Assembly (NCBI GenBank): GCA_039720395.1 | Contig: CM077827.1 | Span: 20,077,602 to 20,141,601, forward strand | Length of the DNA stretch: 64,000 bases | Source: Liquidambar formosana | Taxonomy: Eukaryota > Streptophyta > Magnoliopsida > Saxifragales > Altingiaceae | Direction: 5' to 3' | Part shown: positions 48,201 to 59,033 of the stretch, piece by piece | How the letters are laid out: the number at the start of each line of letters is the position of its first letter | How positions within the stretch are numbered: the stretch's first letter is position 1 | Made by a program: the position numbers and the translations under genes | The notes under the pieces: generated by a model | Database searches by the model: none | The model's input: only the letters and a program-made list of their open reading frames with translations | What the model was told of the DNA's origin: nothing

Positions 48201-51200
48201 AACCTAAGGGTTCAATAATCCTAAAAAGGTACATACCTTCTCAAACGAGTCCATCCGGAGGGTTGCAACTAACCCACCATCAGACAATGCGTCATGTCAC
48301 TATAAGGAATGACTCAAATGGAGATGGAGGAATGCTTGCGGACCCAAAGCCAAGACTAGGAGTCAACAAGTCGTTACTTTCAAATCATTTGTAATTAATA
48401 TAGGTTACAAGGCTTGAGTCATGTCCTTATGAAAGTCTGGTAAGCTGCATAAGCACCATTCTTAGGAGTCGTCCCTTTCAGAAATGGGATACATAGGGCA
48501 TGCATACATCCAATCTTTACTTTCCAAGGTTATGTCAAGGGTAGGCTAGGATAACACCAGGCATCTCGAGACATAAAGGAAAGCAAAGATTCGACTTCTA
48601 CTTATCGATCTCCTACTAATTACAACTTCTCTTCATTAACACTAGGTTCCACTTGCACAAAGTATTGTCTACATAAGGTGTTGAGTACAAAGTGCTACAA
48701 GGCACTGCATGCTAAGTACAAGTTCAAAGGTTCCAAGAGTCCAAGTCCAAGTCCAAAGTTAACAACACTCAAAAGCACAAAGGCACATCACCAACATCAA
48801 AGCACAGAAGCTGCATCAAGATAGACAACACAATAGTGCATCCTAGGGGATGATCCAGGTCCACCTGTGGACAAATTAGTGACTCCTCCAATAGTCCATA
48901 AAGATCAGAATGTGTGTCACCCGTACCAAAAAGCAGCAACGCTAGGGTCGACCGTCTTAAAGAACAAATGGCCTGCACTAATCGCTATGTTAGCCGCCTC
49001 ACAGAAAGCTAATACAACTCCACCACCACCTAGTGGACAACCGAATGCCACACATAATCCTGCTGGACCCAACCCTTCCGCAGACTGAAAATACCAAATA
49101 ACAAGTCACATCTTCTACCACAACTGAAACCCTGACAACAAGGGAGATAGGCCAAAAAACAGAAGCTGAGAACAAGAAAGTGGCCACCAAGCTAGAGAGT
49201 TTGAAAGAAAAGATTTGAGGACTACAAGCGAATCGATGCATATGGGAATGTGGATTTCTCAAGTCTCTACTTCTTCCTAGATTTGAAGCCACCATCGAAA
49301 TTCAAAACCACTAAATTCAGCAAGTACAATGGAACAGGCTGCCCACTTACACATCTCAGGGTATACTTTGGAGAAATGTGCCAATATGGAGATGATGAGA
49401 GGTTTTTAATCCAACAATTCCAAAAGAGCCTCACTGGGCTTGCTTTGACTTGGTTTGTTCAGCTGGATCTACACAAGATTCACCCTTGGTTCGATCTTGC
49501 CAACGCATTCTTGGCACAATACCGATTCAACACTGAGATGGCTCCAGACCGCTTCGAGTTGCAACGATAGCAAAAGAGGGGAAATGAGTCATTTAGAAGC
49601 TACGCACAAAGGTGGAGTGAACTAGTAGCACAAGTTAAACCACGCCTGATGGAGCGAGAAATGGTTAGTGCCTTCCTCAACACACTCAAAGAACTATACT
49701 ACTCGCATCTATTGGGACACATTGCCTCCGGGTTTGCCGACTTAGTCATTGTTGGGGAAAGAGTCTAAGATGGAATAAAATCAGGACACCTTTTGGACAC
49801 ACAGGCTTTTCAATCCTTGTGAAGTGTTTCATGTCCATAGTTAAGCATGCCCATTGTTTCCGTCTAAAATTTCCTTTTTTACTTGGATGGCTGTGGGGTA
49901 AAATGCCTGACAATACAATAGCCCAGCCACATATGCTGTAGGCTCCACGAATCTGCACTATTCGAAGAGCAAAAACTCCACACAAATACACCATTTTCTT
50001 CACCCTTATGAAAATAGTATAATATGTGTATATCTCTATCAATGAAATCTTCCAAGAAAAGAAGACTACACACACCCAAGTTCTTTATAAGAGTGAGGTT
50101 CAAAATAAGAGTGAATAGAAGGTGGTTATTTTTTAATGATTGGGAGCCGGAGGTGATGGGGATAACATGCATATGGTTCAATAGGATGGCCCAACTTGCC
50201 TATTAACTTGAAGAGCAAGGGTTTACCATTATTATTTAGTTTTATTTTTATAATAATAAATTGTTGCCTTTTAAATTCCTAGACTTTAGGGTTAAGTTTT
50301 ACCATATTTGATGTAATCAGAATTCTATATAAAGGCTCCAATAACTCTTTAGTTTGCAGCTTATAATGAATTAAAAATCGGATTTTTCTAACGTTTGGTG
50401 TCGACTTCCAAATACCCCTAGGTGTCGACTCCTAGGGTTCTTGCTTCTTTTCTAGCTTCTTTCTCTACTTCTTTCTCTCTTTTACATGTTTTGAGATTGT
50501 CCTGCATCAGCTTTGGTATCAGAGCAAATTTTGATTCGCTGCACCTCCACAAAGCAACTGATCGTGATTTGTGACACGTTGTGTTTGAAATACCCCGTTG
50601 TTGCACAATGCAGCAACACCCATGCCTAACTCGAACACCACAATCGTCGCAGTACAACCCTCAATCCACCACCGTCCTATTACCATAGCATACCAGACGG
50701 TGTGAAACCCCGCCATAAATCCAAACTTTACCCAGAACCCAAATAGCGAACCCCACACCCACTGCCATCATAGTCGACCCCTCCCATTTTCCCAAAACTC
50801 TAATCTATCACTGCCAAACACCACAACACCCCTACCGTCAAACCTATACTACACAGCCACTTTCACGATCGCAAAACCAATCCCCACCATCGTTTCCGTC
50901 TACCAAACTCCCCAACCAGCACTAACCCAGTCTCAAACCCCCATGTGTTAGCAGATCTGGTTTTTTTCTAGTGGCCGCCGTCAAATCCCGTTGATGAAGC
51001 ACCACCGGCACATCTCTTCGCTGTCAAAGCCATTTTGCTAGCGTTGCCACCGTTAGTTGATTTCATTGGTGACAGATCCATTTGTAGTTTGCAAATCTCA
51101 CGCTTCTCTCTCTCAATAAAATTAAAATTAAAAAAAAAAAAAGAGAGAGAAAAAAAAAAGGAGTTTTTAGGCGAGCCCCTGCCGGTGGCCTTTTTCCGGC

Positions 51201-54200
51201 GAGACCACTTACCGCCAACCATCGTTGTTGAGAACCCAGCCCCCTGCCTGTTCCCTCCCTGGTACTGCTGCCTTGAGGATGCTTTGAGAAGCGTTAGGAA
51301 CTCTAGTTGGTTTAAAGCTAAAGAGAATTGGGCTGTTTGGTTACAGGAGTAACCCATTCTAGCTGGGACCAAATTGCGGACATGGTTATTCTCATCTTGA
51401 CTCAAGCTATTCCACTCCATGTTTGAGCTATCCCAACTGAGAATTATTTAAATATTCCATTCTCGGTTTTATTGTCATCTCCATGGATTAAATTATCCTA
51501 TCCTTGATTTATTGCTATTCTGATTGTGATTTGGTTTGAGTTATTTGCGGATTATCTAGTTTTCATTTTGGGTTATCCTCAAAACATCCAATACTATTCT
51601 AGGCAAATTTTGAGTATCCTATTATGGACCCTACTCCATATGAGATTGTATCCAAGGCTATTTACTAAGCTAGACCAAAAGATGGATTAGTATTATAGTG
51701 ATTTGAATGTCGGATTTGATAGGTTAGATAAGGCGCTGCAACAACTTGATTTGAAGCTCAGCAAGAAGAAATGCCTAACTCAACACATTTCGCCTTATGT
51801 TTTGGGTTGCAATGACTACAAACTTCAATCAAATTATGAGAATGTAGTGCCTTTTGCCTGTGTTGAGCATACTATTTCTCCAATGACGTGCTCCGATATT
51901 CAAGATCAGAAACCAATAGTTGATGAGCCCGAACCTATGCAACAAGAGGGTGATTCATCCCATGAACCTATGCTAGCAATTGAAGATTTGGACGTAGTAC
52001 ATTGAAGTCATCACTGATAATGCGACAGTTGAAGAAGTGATTGCGCAAGAGTTTCACCATAGTGTAGAAGCTTCAAAAGTATTGATTATTGAGGAAGAAG
52101 GTTCGACACAAGAAAGTTTGGTTCTCTAACAAGAGGATGATGTTGTCTTTGCATTTGAATTGCTCGAGGTACAAAGAATAGATTTTCTTGGTGTTGACAA
52201 GTTTGAGTTAACATGTGATCACTATTTGCTCAAGTTCTTTGCTAAATTGAAGATTTTAATTCGGGTTGCACACTTTGAAGTTGAATTAATTTATCGACTC
52301 AACCAACTGGCCTATTCAAAGTATTTATTTATTTGGAACTGGCGAATTAAGTATCTTTATCCAAACTCAAACTCGAGGTCGAGTTTCTCCCACCTTGGGA
52401 GAGTTGATGGGGACAACATGCACATGGTTAAACAGGATGGCCTAGCTTAGCCTATTAACTTGAAGAGCAAGGGTTTACCATTATTATTTAGTTTTATTTT
52501 TAGAATAATAAATTGTTGCCTTTTAAATTCCTAGACTTTAGGGTTAAGTTTTATCATATTTGATGTAATTGGACCTCTATATAAAGGCTCTAATAACTCT
52601 TTAGTTTGTAGCTTATAATGAACTAAAAATTGGATTTTTCTAACGTTTGGTGTCGACTCCAAACACCCCTAGGTGCCAACTCCTAGGGTTTTTGCTTCTA
52701 TTCTAGCTTCTTTCTCTCTTTTACATGTTTTGAGATTGTCCTGCATCAGGAGGTGATGGTTTTTTATTTTCATTTATATTTTTTTTAGAAGGATTTATTT
52801 GGTGCATGTGAAGGGGTAGGCGGATAGGATCTGTTGGAGAAAAAATCCTAGTGGGGTGTTTTCAATCAAGTCTTATTTCAACTCTTTGTATAATTCGAGA
52901 ACTTTTCCGGATGCTAAATTTTGAGTCCCATTGATTCTGTCTAAAATTTCTCTTTTTACTTGGATGGCTATGGGGTAAAATGCTTGACCTTGGATAATCT
53001 TCAAAGGAAAGGAGTTTTGTCTAATCGATGTGTGATGTGCAAGAATGATTTGGAGTTGGTTGATCACTTTCTGATTCATCATACAGTGGCTTGTGAGTTA
53101 TGGACTTTGTGTTTCTAGATTTATGTTATTTTTTGGGTTGTGCCTCTTTCTTCTTCTTCTTTTTTTCTTTTTTTTTTTAAAATTTATTTTTTATTTGATG
53201 GAGCTCAGATGAGTTTTCCTAAAGGTTTGGAAAAGGTTCTTCGTGTGGGTTTTTTGGTCCATTTGGAGGACGAGGAACAGGCGGAGATTTTAGGGTGTGA
53301 AGACCATAGGAAAAATTAGAAGAAGCATAACTCTTTTTTTTTCATCAGCTAGAAGAAGCTTAGAAGCATATTTGAGCTACTTCGAGAGTGGAATTTGTCT
53401 CTTCGGAGTCTGATCAAAAAAATAATTTGTCTCTTCAGAGACATCTGACTTTGGAATGATGTTTTGAGTGGAATGACCCTGGAGGTTTACAACAGTCCAC
53501 TTTTTAGAACTTTTGAGTAGATTGCACTCGTAATTTTTCTCCTTTTATATACCACGCGAGTACAGGAGTTTTCCCCACTTTTTTCTTTAATATTAATATT
53601 GTACCTTAACAAAATAATAATAATAATAAAAATAAAAAGTGGTGACCTTTAGGGTTTCGTATTCCTAGCTCCAATTGATTTTTGATATCCTAGTCAACTC
53701 TTGACTCAATTTTTATTATTATAATTTTTTTTTGAGTCAACAAGGGTATTTGTTAACAACTATGATCGATAAATCTCTCTGGTGGTTGGCCCCGAGGAGT
53801 GAGAAGTTGAACCCATGATCTTCTACTTTTTGGGGCATAATTCCTTGGAAGCATTGAGATATTAAATGAAGAAAATGTCAAACAAAATGTCTTTAAGGGT
53901 ATAATTTTATTATAGGAACTTGTTTATGTCGTTAAGGGGCTATTTTGTAAATTCGACAGGTAGAGACAAAGGGAGATACCAATGAAGATTTTCCTTTTCT
54001 ATAATAGTATAGAGAATAAAATATGCTCTTGTTCAAATAATTTTGGTGGTGCTATCTAAATTGTGGTCTTTCGGACAATATTGCATAACACATGGGTTAT
54101 TTACCTTAGCCTTGATTCATTGACCTCCGTCATGAGAACACTGTTTAAATAGGATTCTTTTATATAGGTTTCTTAATTTATTATTAATTTGATAGGTTTT

Positions 54201-57200
54201 TGGAATCTTTTTTTTGTTTTGTTTTTTAATAGACATTTTCATATGATAGGAATTTTATGCCTTGAAACGAAGATGTTCCGGGCAGGAGGGGAATTCCCTG
54301 AAGTGCTTCTGTTTTGTTGCAGTATGTCTTAAACTCGTCAAGAAATTCTATTTATGTTTTCTTGTGCTTAGAAATTTCTGTGACTTTCAGAATTAGCTTT
54401 GATTGGATAATATGAATAGGGTGAACAGGTTGCCCTTTTTTTTTGGTTCTTTAAATTTCTGCCTTGAATTTATATTAGTTTATAATAATAATTTACCAGT
54501 TCTAATCAATCCAGTCCTGCTTGAGTGTATCTCTTAAACCATGATTTCAACCACTGAGATCTCTATGGTATTGTATTCTGGACAATTTGTAAGAGAAATC
54601 TGAGATATTCTCATGTTTCATGTTGAAGTACATATAATTTCCATTACACAGCTTGAAGCTACGCAATACAGATGATCATTCACATAGTAACTGAAGCACA
54701 TATAGGATCTTGCAATATGAGCTAGTTATGTGATGTGCCTCTTGTTTATAATGGTCCAGCTTGCCTTTTTTACTGATTTTTTCTTTTCTTTTTCTTTTTT
54801 GAAATTTAGTTATTTGTTATAATTAATTAGCATTCAAGTTTCATTTGGAAAAAAAAAGTCTTTCCCGCCTATGTTAGCAATAGATCAGATGTAACTCTAG
54901 GGTACGCTAATAGGTGTTTTGAAATGTCTGAAAGCATGTCTAAGACGAAAGGAAAGGTACAGATTGCAATAAGATTCTGGAAATTAACAAAGATATTTTA
55001 CTAATGGAAATATTACAAGGTTACATCAAAAGTACTCCATTAAATACTATACTTCTTCTATGAGACTTGATGCCTCCACAGGATTTAAAGAGGTTATTTG
55101 CCCAAGTTCTGTGAACATACCTCACCATAATATAGATATAGATTCCCTTCAATGCTACTTTGACATGGATTCCTGTGTTGTGTACATGCTTTTCCAGCTT
55201 GTTCATTCTGGCAGTTTACATAGGCAGTTTACATGGACTTTGAATACTGGACAACAATTTAAATGTTCCAACTTAAGAATCATACTAGCACCAATTTCAT
55301 AAAAAGAAAACTATGAGGGCCAGAGATCGCCAGCTTTGTTCTCGCATCATATTATCTTTGTTATGGAAAGAGAAGCCATTGTCTTTGTTATGGATTTTGC
55401 ACTCTTCCGAAGGCTAGTCATTGTCCTTAGAAGTTAGGTACCCCATAATATCTTTAAAATTGCATACGTTATACCCTACTTAGGTCCAGTTATCACTTTG
55501 TTGTTTTAACTTCAATTTTTTTTCCTTTTTTTTTTTTTCTTTTGTTTTTTTGGGGGGGGGGGGGGGGGGGGGTACTACTTGATGATGAAGGTTATGTATT
55601 ATTTATGGTAAACTTCATGCTATAACATTTTATCAAATGACCCAACGTTTGTAGAAAAAAATTGAGGGGTAGGATCTCACACTGCATGGTGTAAATCAAA
55701 CCACAAATAAAATAGGTAGGCAAACACATCTTGGGTGTTCTCTGTAGGTTTGGCCTTTGAAATATTTAGGATTACCCTTGGGTGGGGATCCTAAGTTAGT
55801 GCCTTTCGGAATCCAGTTGTGGAAACTTTAGGGAAAAGATTGGATGGGTGGAAGAAATCCTTACTATCAAAGGCGGTAAGGCTTATTTTGATTCAGGGTG
55901 TGCTAAGTAGTATCCCTATTTATTACATGTCTTTATTTAAGATTCCAGTTAGGGTTTCAAATTGTACATAAAAGATGATGAGGGATTTTATTTTGGGAGT
56001 GGTGTAGGGAAGGGACTAAAGATCATCTGGTGAGCTGGGATGTTGCTTCTCGCTCCAAACTTAACAGGGTTCCTTGCTGTGGGGAATATTATTGCTAGAA
56101 GCATAGCATTGGCTGGTAAGAGGTTATAGAGATTTCCAAAAGAAAGCGATCCTCTTTGGCATGCAGTTATTAGGAGCAAATATGGGATTAGGACTGATTG
56201 TTGGGATTCTGTTTTTAGTTCTAGGATTTCATCCTGATGCTCGTTGAAGTTTATCTCTCATGGTTTGTCTCGTTTCTTGTCTTATACTTCTTTGGTTCTG
56301 GGGGAGGGTGGTAGAATTCAATTTTGGGAGGATGTTTGGCAAGGGGATATTCCCTTTTCTATTCTATTCCATAGGTCATACAGTTTGTCTCTTGTCCAGG
56401 GGTATCCTATTCGAGATATGGTATCCTCTTCTTCATTCCCTATTAGTTGGGACTTCAAATTTTCAGAAATCTTAATGATTGGGAATTGGGAGAACTTTCT
56501 TCTTTGTTTTCTATTCTTAAGGGTGTGGTAATGAGACTTTCAATTCAGGATAGGAGAAATTGGATTCCTCACTCTTAGGGAGTTTTACTTGTTAATTCTT
56601 TTGGGAAGTGTTACTTCATGATCCATATGTTTCTTTGTTTTCCTTATTATAAGATGATTTGGAAGTCTAAGGTGCCTCTTAAGGTTCAAGTCTTTGCATG
56701 GACTGTTGCTCTTGGCAAGATTAATAATAATGCTCTTGGCAAGATTTTTTTAAAAAAAAAATTCTTATATCAGTTTTTGTGGTTGTTAAAGTTCTTTTGT
56801 AGGAGCCTTGTTTTGAAACAAAGGGAGAGCTTTGATGTGGCACCATTCTGTTGACATTTTACTCAAAAGAGAGTTTACTTTTCAGTAATTTTATTTATTT
56901 ATTTATTTCACAAATAAACATCTAATTTTTCTGTTTTGCACTAGATTGAATTTTTTTTTTTTTTTTTTTTTTTTTTTCTTTTTTTTTCATGATGCAACCC
57001 CTTCAAGTAGTCAGGAGCGGATGCACTATGGTCACTGTGCAACCACTCAAGTTTAGGTAATTTTTTATATATGAATATCAGTCCTATTATTAGGTGCACC
57101 ATGCACCTGATATTAGTTAATTGGATAAGTAATTTTTGTTAAATTTACTAAAGTGCCCTAATGCAACCTTCGTTGCTTGTGCCCATAACAAGTAATTAGC

Positions 57201-59033
57201 ACCATTTAACTTTATGGTAGTGACTTGCATCTTGACAACATTAGATGAAGGTACAAAAGCCACTTTCATGGAGCTAGACTCATCCATTAATACGAATAAA
57301 CTCACCAAACATCACTATAATGAGGTCCTCCAAAACACTCTTCAACAAGCGCGCCAATTCACAGGCACCTTAATCAACAACCACTACCACCTAGCTCATC
57401 ATTAACACTCCCAAATGCTCTAACAGATGTCACAACCAACCAACAAACAAAAACCTAGACGTATTGCTTCTTTGAAACTTAAATGCAAGACATACCATAC
57501 AGAAAATTAGAACTTTGTCGCTTTGAAACTTTTCAAAACATTGAAAAGTATGCAATATGGACTGGAATCAGAGCATAACCGGATTTGATATGATCAAATA
57601 TGTGCAGCAAGCATTACTAAAGTGGTCTGTGTGGGCTAGGGACACTCACTGAAGGCTGGAGACTGGAGACTGTGCGATGAAGGCTGGGAAAGACTCACTG
57701 GGGTGGTGTCAACTAGGGTTGTGATGCCTGAAAGTGGTGTGACGAGAGCAGGTGGAGCACCTGGAATGGAGCGATTGGAGCTGAGATTTCTCTCGAAGGA
57801 GCTGTTGTCTCTCGAAGGTAGTGGGGTGGTGCAACAGGACTGATAGTGGGTCTGGAAGGGTTCGACTATGAGAGAAGACCCTTGGGGTGGTGTGACAGGT
57901 CTGTTAGTGGGTGTAGAGGATCACGACCGGAGTTTCTGGTGCCGGGGGGGGGGGGGGGGGGTTCGACTAGGTCTGTTAAGACTTGTTTGGGTTTGTGTGG
58001 TGTTTGAATAGAACTGAGAAGGGCTGTTTGGTGGTCGACTAGGTGTTGGAAGGGTCTTAAATGATCATGGTGGCTTGTAGGTATCAGGATTTTTTTAATT
58101 ACGGTTAGGTTTAATGATCTGATACCATTTAAACTTGAAAACCGAGAGAAGATGACAAGGAGAAGGAGAGATGAATGTAGGTTGCCAACCCTAGAATGGT
58201 TAGACCAGAACTTTATATAAATTAATAAAGCTGAATATACAAAAGTACCCTTATACTAATACCTCTTAACATGTACTATTTTAGATACATATTAAATTTA
58301 AATAAGCCTTAATATGAATGTTGTAGACTTTCTACTTATTGTTGTAGTGCTCTTGCTGGGCTTATCATCTGATGGTTGCACTTTCAGGTGAAAAAGGAAG
58401 AAAAGAATGTGCGAAGAACTGTCTTAACAGTGTCGTGGGAACTCTGGACCTCAGCATCCGGCAATATCTGCGAGGGGAAACCTACCCAGGGGTACACACT
58501 AAATTTTATACTGACTCATTAGGTGCAAAATTTTAAAAATGAGACGGATTATTGGTTGGGACATTAGTACTTGCCAGTGACTTTCTTTTCTAGTAGTATT
58601 AATCCATTATCCTAATCTATGAATCTAACTTGAATCTGTTGCCTAATATCTTCAGGAGATTAAAAAAATGTCTGCTGTCTTGGCAAGTCAAGAGCCCTTT
58701 GATGCACATAAGTATGCGTATATTGCAAATGTTTGTGTCTCGAAGTTTGCTCGGCGCCAGGGAATTGCTTCCAATATGCTTTATTTGGCCAGGGATGTTG
58801 GAACCTTAATGGGTACCATTTTAAACAGCTTAAAAGCGGCTTCATGTCTTGTACTAATTTATGCCAAATATTTATACTAATTTCTATGTTATAGTCTTTA
58901 ATTATCCCTTTTGGGTATGTTAACAGGTATGAAGCAACTATTTGTTCACGTAAATGCCGACAACAAGCCTGCTAAAGAATTGTACAAAAAAGCTGGCTTT
59001 AAGGTTAGGGTCCTGAGCCATTGCTTATTGTAA
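38888..59033 (+). CDS. Plastid-type GNAT N-acetyltransferase (GNAT6/GNAT7-like), seven exons seen, one with a frameshift
   Basis: Exons: 38888-39000, 41200-41422, 41587-41639, 41824-41860, 58388-58491, 58656-58812 and 58927-59003 (or read through to a stop at 59031-59033). All have GT-AG borders with matching phases. Exon 1 ([10 protein letters not shown]) is basic and Ser-rich like a plastid transit peptide. Exons 2-4 give [17 protein letters not shown] and YKRKYAEQ, typical of this plant subfamily. Exon 5 gives [20 protein letters not shown]. Exon 6 has the acetyl-CoA loop [11 protein letters not shown]. Exon 7 has [22 protein letters not shown]. The enzyme family transfers acetyl groups to Lys or N-terminal residues of chloroplast proteins. 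Exon 5 is 104 nt, one short of a whole number of codons, and its two halves match the family in different frames. A middle segment expected between exons 4 and 5 was not found. Intron 4 is 16.5 kb and full of retroelements. Confidence 0.75.
40164..40523. mobile_element. Tourist-like (PIF/Harbinger) MITE in GNAT intron 1
   Basis: The left end GGCTGTGATTGGTTTG and the inverted right end GGCTGAGTTTGGTAGG are flanked by TTA on both sides (40161-40163, 40524-40526), the Harbinger duplication. It is 360 bp and non-coding, rich in GGAATGG/CCATTCC words that make further inverted pairs. Confidence 0.8.
41861..42990 (+). other. Start of GNAT intron 4
   Basis: Non-coding. A TATATATCAATCAAT(A/G) motif is repeated about 60 bp apart (about 42250, 42310). 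There is a poly-T run of about 40 (42187-42229) and a CT-rich stretch at 42900-42975. Confidence 0.5.
43000..43450 (-). repeat. Putative chromovirus 3' LTR
   Basis: Lies just downstream (minus strand) of the chromodomain end of pol. On the minus strand it holds CTATAAATAA (43230-43221), a good TATA box. Its start contains short direct repeats (AAAGCTGATGAGCTTGGTCC, AAAGCTAATGAGC; plus strand 43296-43430). The partner LTR was not found and the exact ends are uncertain. Confidence 0.45.
43590..43760 (-). pseudogene. Chromodomain at integrase C-terminus
   Basis: On the minus strand, in a frame offset from the integrase end, the translation reads [18 protein letters not shown], then [18 protein letters not shown], then [14 protein letters not shown]. 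The aromatic/basic LV.W.GL motif and C-terminal helix fit a chromovirus chromodomain, which in active elements steers insertion to marked chromatin. Confidence 0.75.
43734..44925 (-). pseudogene. Chromovirus integrase, broken, catalytic Asp replaced
   Basis: 44925-44647 carries the HHCC zinc domain ([27 protein letters not shown]). After a frame change, 44690-44322 carries the catalytic core ([44 protein letters not shown]). The second catalytic Asp, in the usual SDRD, is Asn here (SNRD). 44261-43734 is the C-terminal domain ([35 protein letters not shown]). A stop at about 44322 separates the last two. Confidence 0.88.
45130..46330 (-). pseudogene. Chromovirus reverse transcriptase and RNase H, broken
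   Basis: Read on the minus strand in broken frames. The RT start is near 46310 ([18 protein letters not shown]) and the catalytic YLDD is at 45876-45865 within [11 protein letters not shown]. An open part at 45786-45424 reads [10 protein letters not shown] and [16 protein letters not shown], the RT thumb and connection. An RNase H-like region follows (45420-45120). Stops lie between 46250 and 45890 and in RNase H. Confidence 0.85.
46746..47417 (-). pseudogene. Chromovirus gag C-terminus and protease
   Basis: An open frame of 223 codons. It has a zinc knuckle [15 protein letters not shown] (about residues 65-79) that binds RNA in Gag, an acidic linker, and a retropepsin active site [15 protein letters not shown] (about 163-177) with the DSG triad. 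The frame breaks near 46746, where KDQI runs into a stop. The N-terminal gag domain is absent. Confidence 0.85.
47471..48860 (+). other. Probable 5' region of a Tat/Ogre-like element
   Basis: No coding region recognised. It lies directly upstream of a Tat-type gag on the same strand and has the moderate GC and scattered stops of a long retroelement leader. LTR borders were not identified. Confidence 0.35.
48860..49780 (+). pseudogene. Tat/Ogre-like gypsy gag fragment
   Basis: 49220-49570 reads [20 protein letters not shown], then [32 protein letters not shown] and [14 protein letters not shown], the retrotransposon gag domain in the Tat/Ogre style. After a TAG at 49568 the same frame continues ([34 protein letters not shown]) to about 49769. 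A linker-like N-terminal piece is open at 48867-49088. It is cut off by LINE-like sequence at about 49780; no pol follows. Confidence 0.8.
49780..50153 (+). mobile_element. LINE fragment (zf-RVT region)
   Basis: GTCTAAAATTTCC, CTTGGATGGCTGTGGGGTAAAATGCC at about 49863-49904 is a copy of sequence at 52940-52985, which belongs to the reverse-transcriptase zinc-binding region of an L1-type LINE. The rest is degraded. Confidence 0.5.
50154..50509 (+). repeat. 5' LTR of the short element
   Basis: 356 bp, TGATGGGG...GCATCA. It includes CTATATAAAGG (about 50327), a TATA box, and GTGTCGACT words. It pairs with 52405-52748, with roughly 20 differences by eye. Confidence 0.9.
50514..50526 (+). promoter_or_regulatory. 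Primer-binding site (initiator-Met tRNA type)
   Basis: TTGGTATCAGAGC four bases after the 5' LTR contains TGGTATCAGAGC, the common plant retrotransposon primer site. Confidence 0.9.
51703..52005 (+). CDS. Unrecognised frame inside the short LTR element
   Basis: Open for about 100 codons ([20 protein letters not shown], then [20 protein letters not shown], then an acidic tail). No retroviral domain is visible. Similar-style sequence resumes after a stop (52160-52450, [20 protein letters not shown]) and runs to just before the 3' LTR. It may be a leftover or captured coding region of this family. Whether it is translated is unknown. Confidence 0.35.
   Translation: MNVGFDRLDKALQQLDLKLSKKKCLTQHISPYVLGCNDYKLQSNYENVVPFACVEHTISPMTCSDIQDQKPIVDEPEPMQQEGDSSHEPMLAIEDLDVVH
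52405..52748 (+). repeat. 3' LTR of the short element
   Basis: 344 bp copy of 50154-50509, immediately after the polypurine tract TTGGGAGAGT and before the GGAGG duplication. Confidence 0.9.
52830..53140 (+). pseudogene. LINE zf-RVT fragment
   Basis: In broken frames the plus strand reads [20 protein letters not shown], then [20 protein letters not shown], the zinc-binding region after L1-type reverse transcriptase (C..C...H pattern). Stops interrupt it upstream. Confidence 0.7.
53141..55720 (+). other. Intron sequence without recognised features
   Basis: Within GNAT intron 4. There are poly-T runs and anonymous DNA, with a 21-base G run at 55552-55572. I looked here for the missing GNAT exon between YKRKYAEQ and VKKEEKN and did not find it. 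Confidence 0.4.
55730..56870 (+). pseudogene. L1-type LINE reverse transcriptase C-terminus, degraded
   Basis: Across several frames the plus strand gives [58 protein letters not shown] and [22 protein letters not shown] in the order of plant L1 ORF2 C-termini and zf-RVT. Many stops and frameshifts are present. No 5' half or poly-A tail can be assigned. Confidence 0.85.
57110..58140 (-). mobile_element. Ty1/copia remnant: primer site, leader and gag start
   Basis: On the minus strand TGGTATCAGATCATTA (58127-58112) is a near-perfect initiator-Met primer site. Downstream (lower coordinates), 57308-57117 is open and reads [20 protein letters not shown], the N-terminal copia gag motif. It is cut off at about 57110. 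A G run of 18 lies at 57944-57961. LTR sequence probably continues above 58128 but has no partner here. Confidence 0.65.
58424..58434 (+). other. Apparent 1-bp deletion in GNAT exon 5
   Basis: The first part of exon 5 reads [12 protein letters not shown] in phase 0; the second reads [19 protein letters not shown] only in the next frame. The exon is 104 nt while both flanking phases call for a multiple of three (105). Confidence 0.6.

Larger units (their letters stand above)
50154..52748 (+). mobile_element. Short non-autonomous LTR retrotransposon (2.6 kb)
   Basis: The LTRs at 50154-50509 and 52405-52748 start TGATGGGGA and end CCTGCATCA. A perfect duplication GGAGG lies at 50149-50153 and 52749-52753. 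TTGGTATCAGAGC (from 50514) is a textbook initiator-Met primer site and TTGGGAGAGT (52395-52404) a polypurine tract. The interior is only about 1.9 kb, with no protease, RT or integrase, so it depended on another element. A roughly 100-codon frame at 51703-52005 and further open pieces to 52450 have no recognised domain. Confidence 0.9.

Noticed and set aside
51035..51420. Overlapping open frames on both strands in the short LTR element
   Set aside because: They run through GA- and CT-rich low-complexity sequence; neither has a domain.
57558..57572. TGGAATCAGAGC as a second primer-binding site
   Set aside because: It is on the plus strand with no LTR end beside it and no coding sequence downstream in that direction; the minus-strand site at 58127 fits the gag remnant better.
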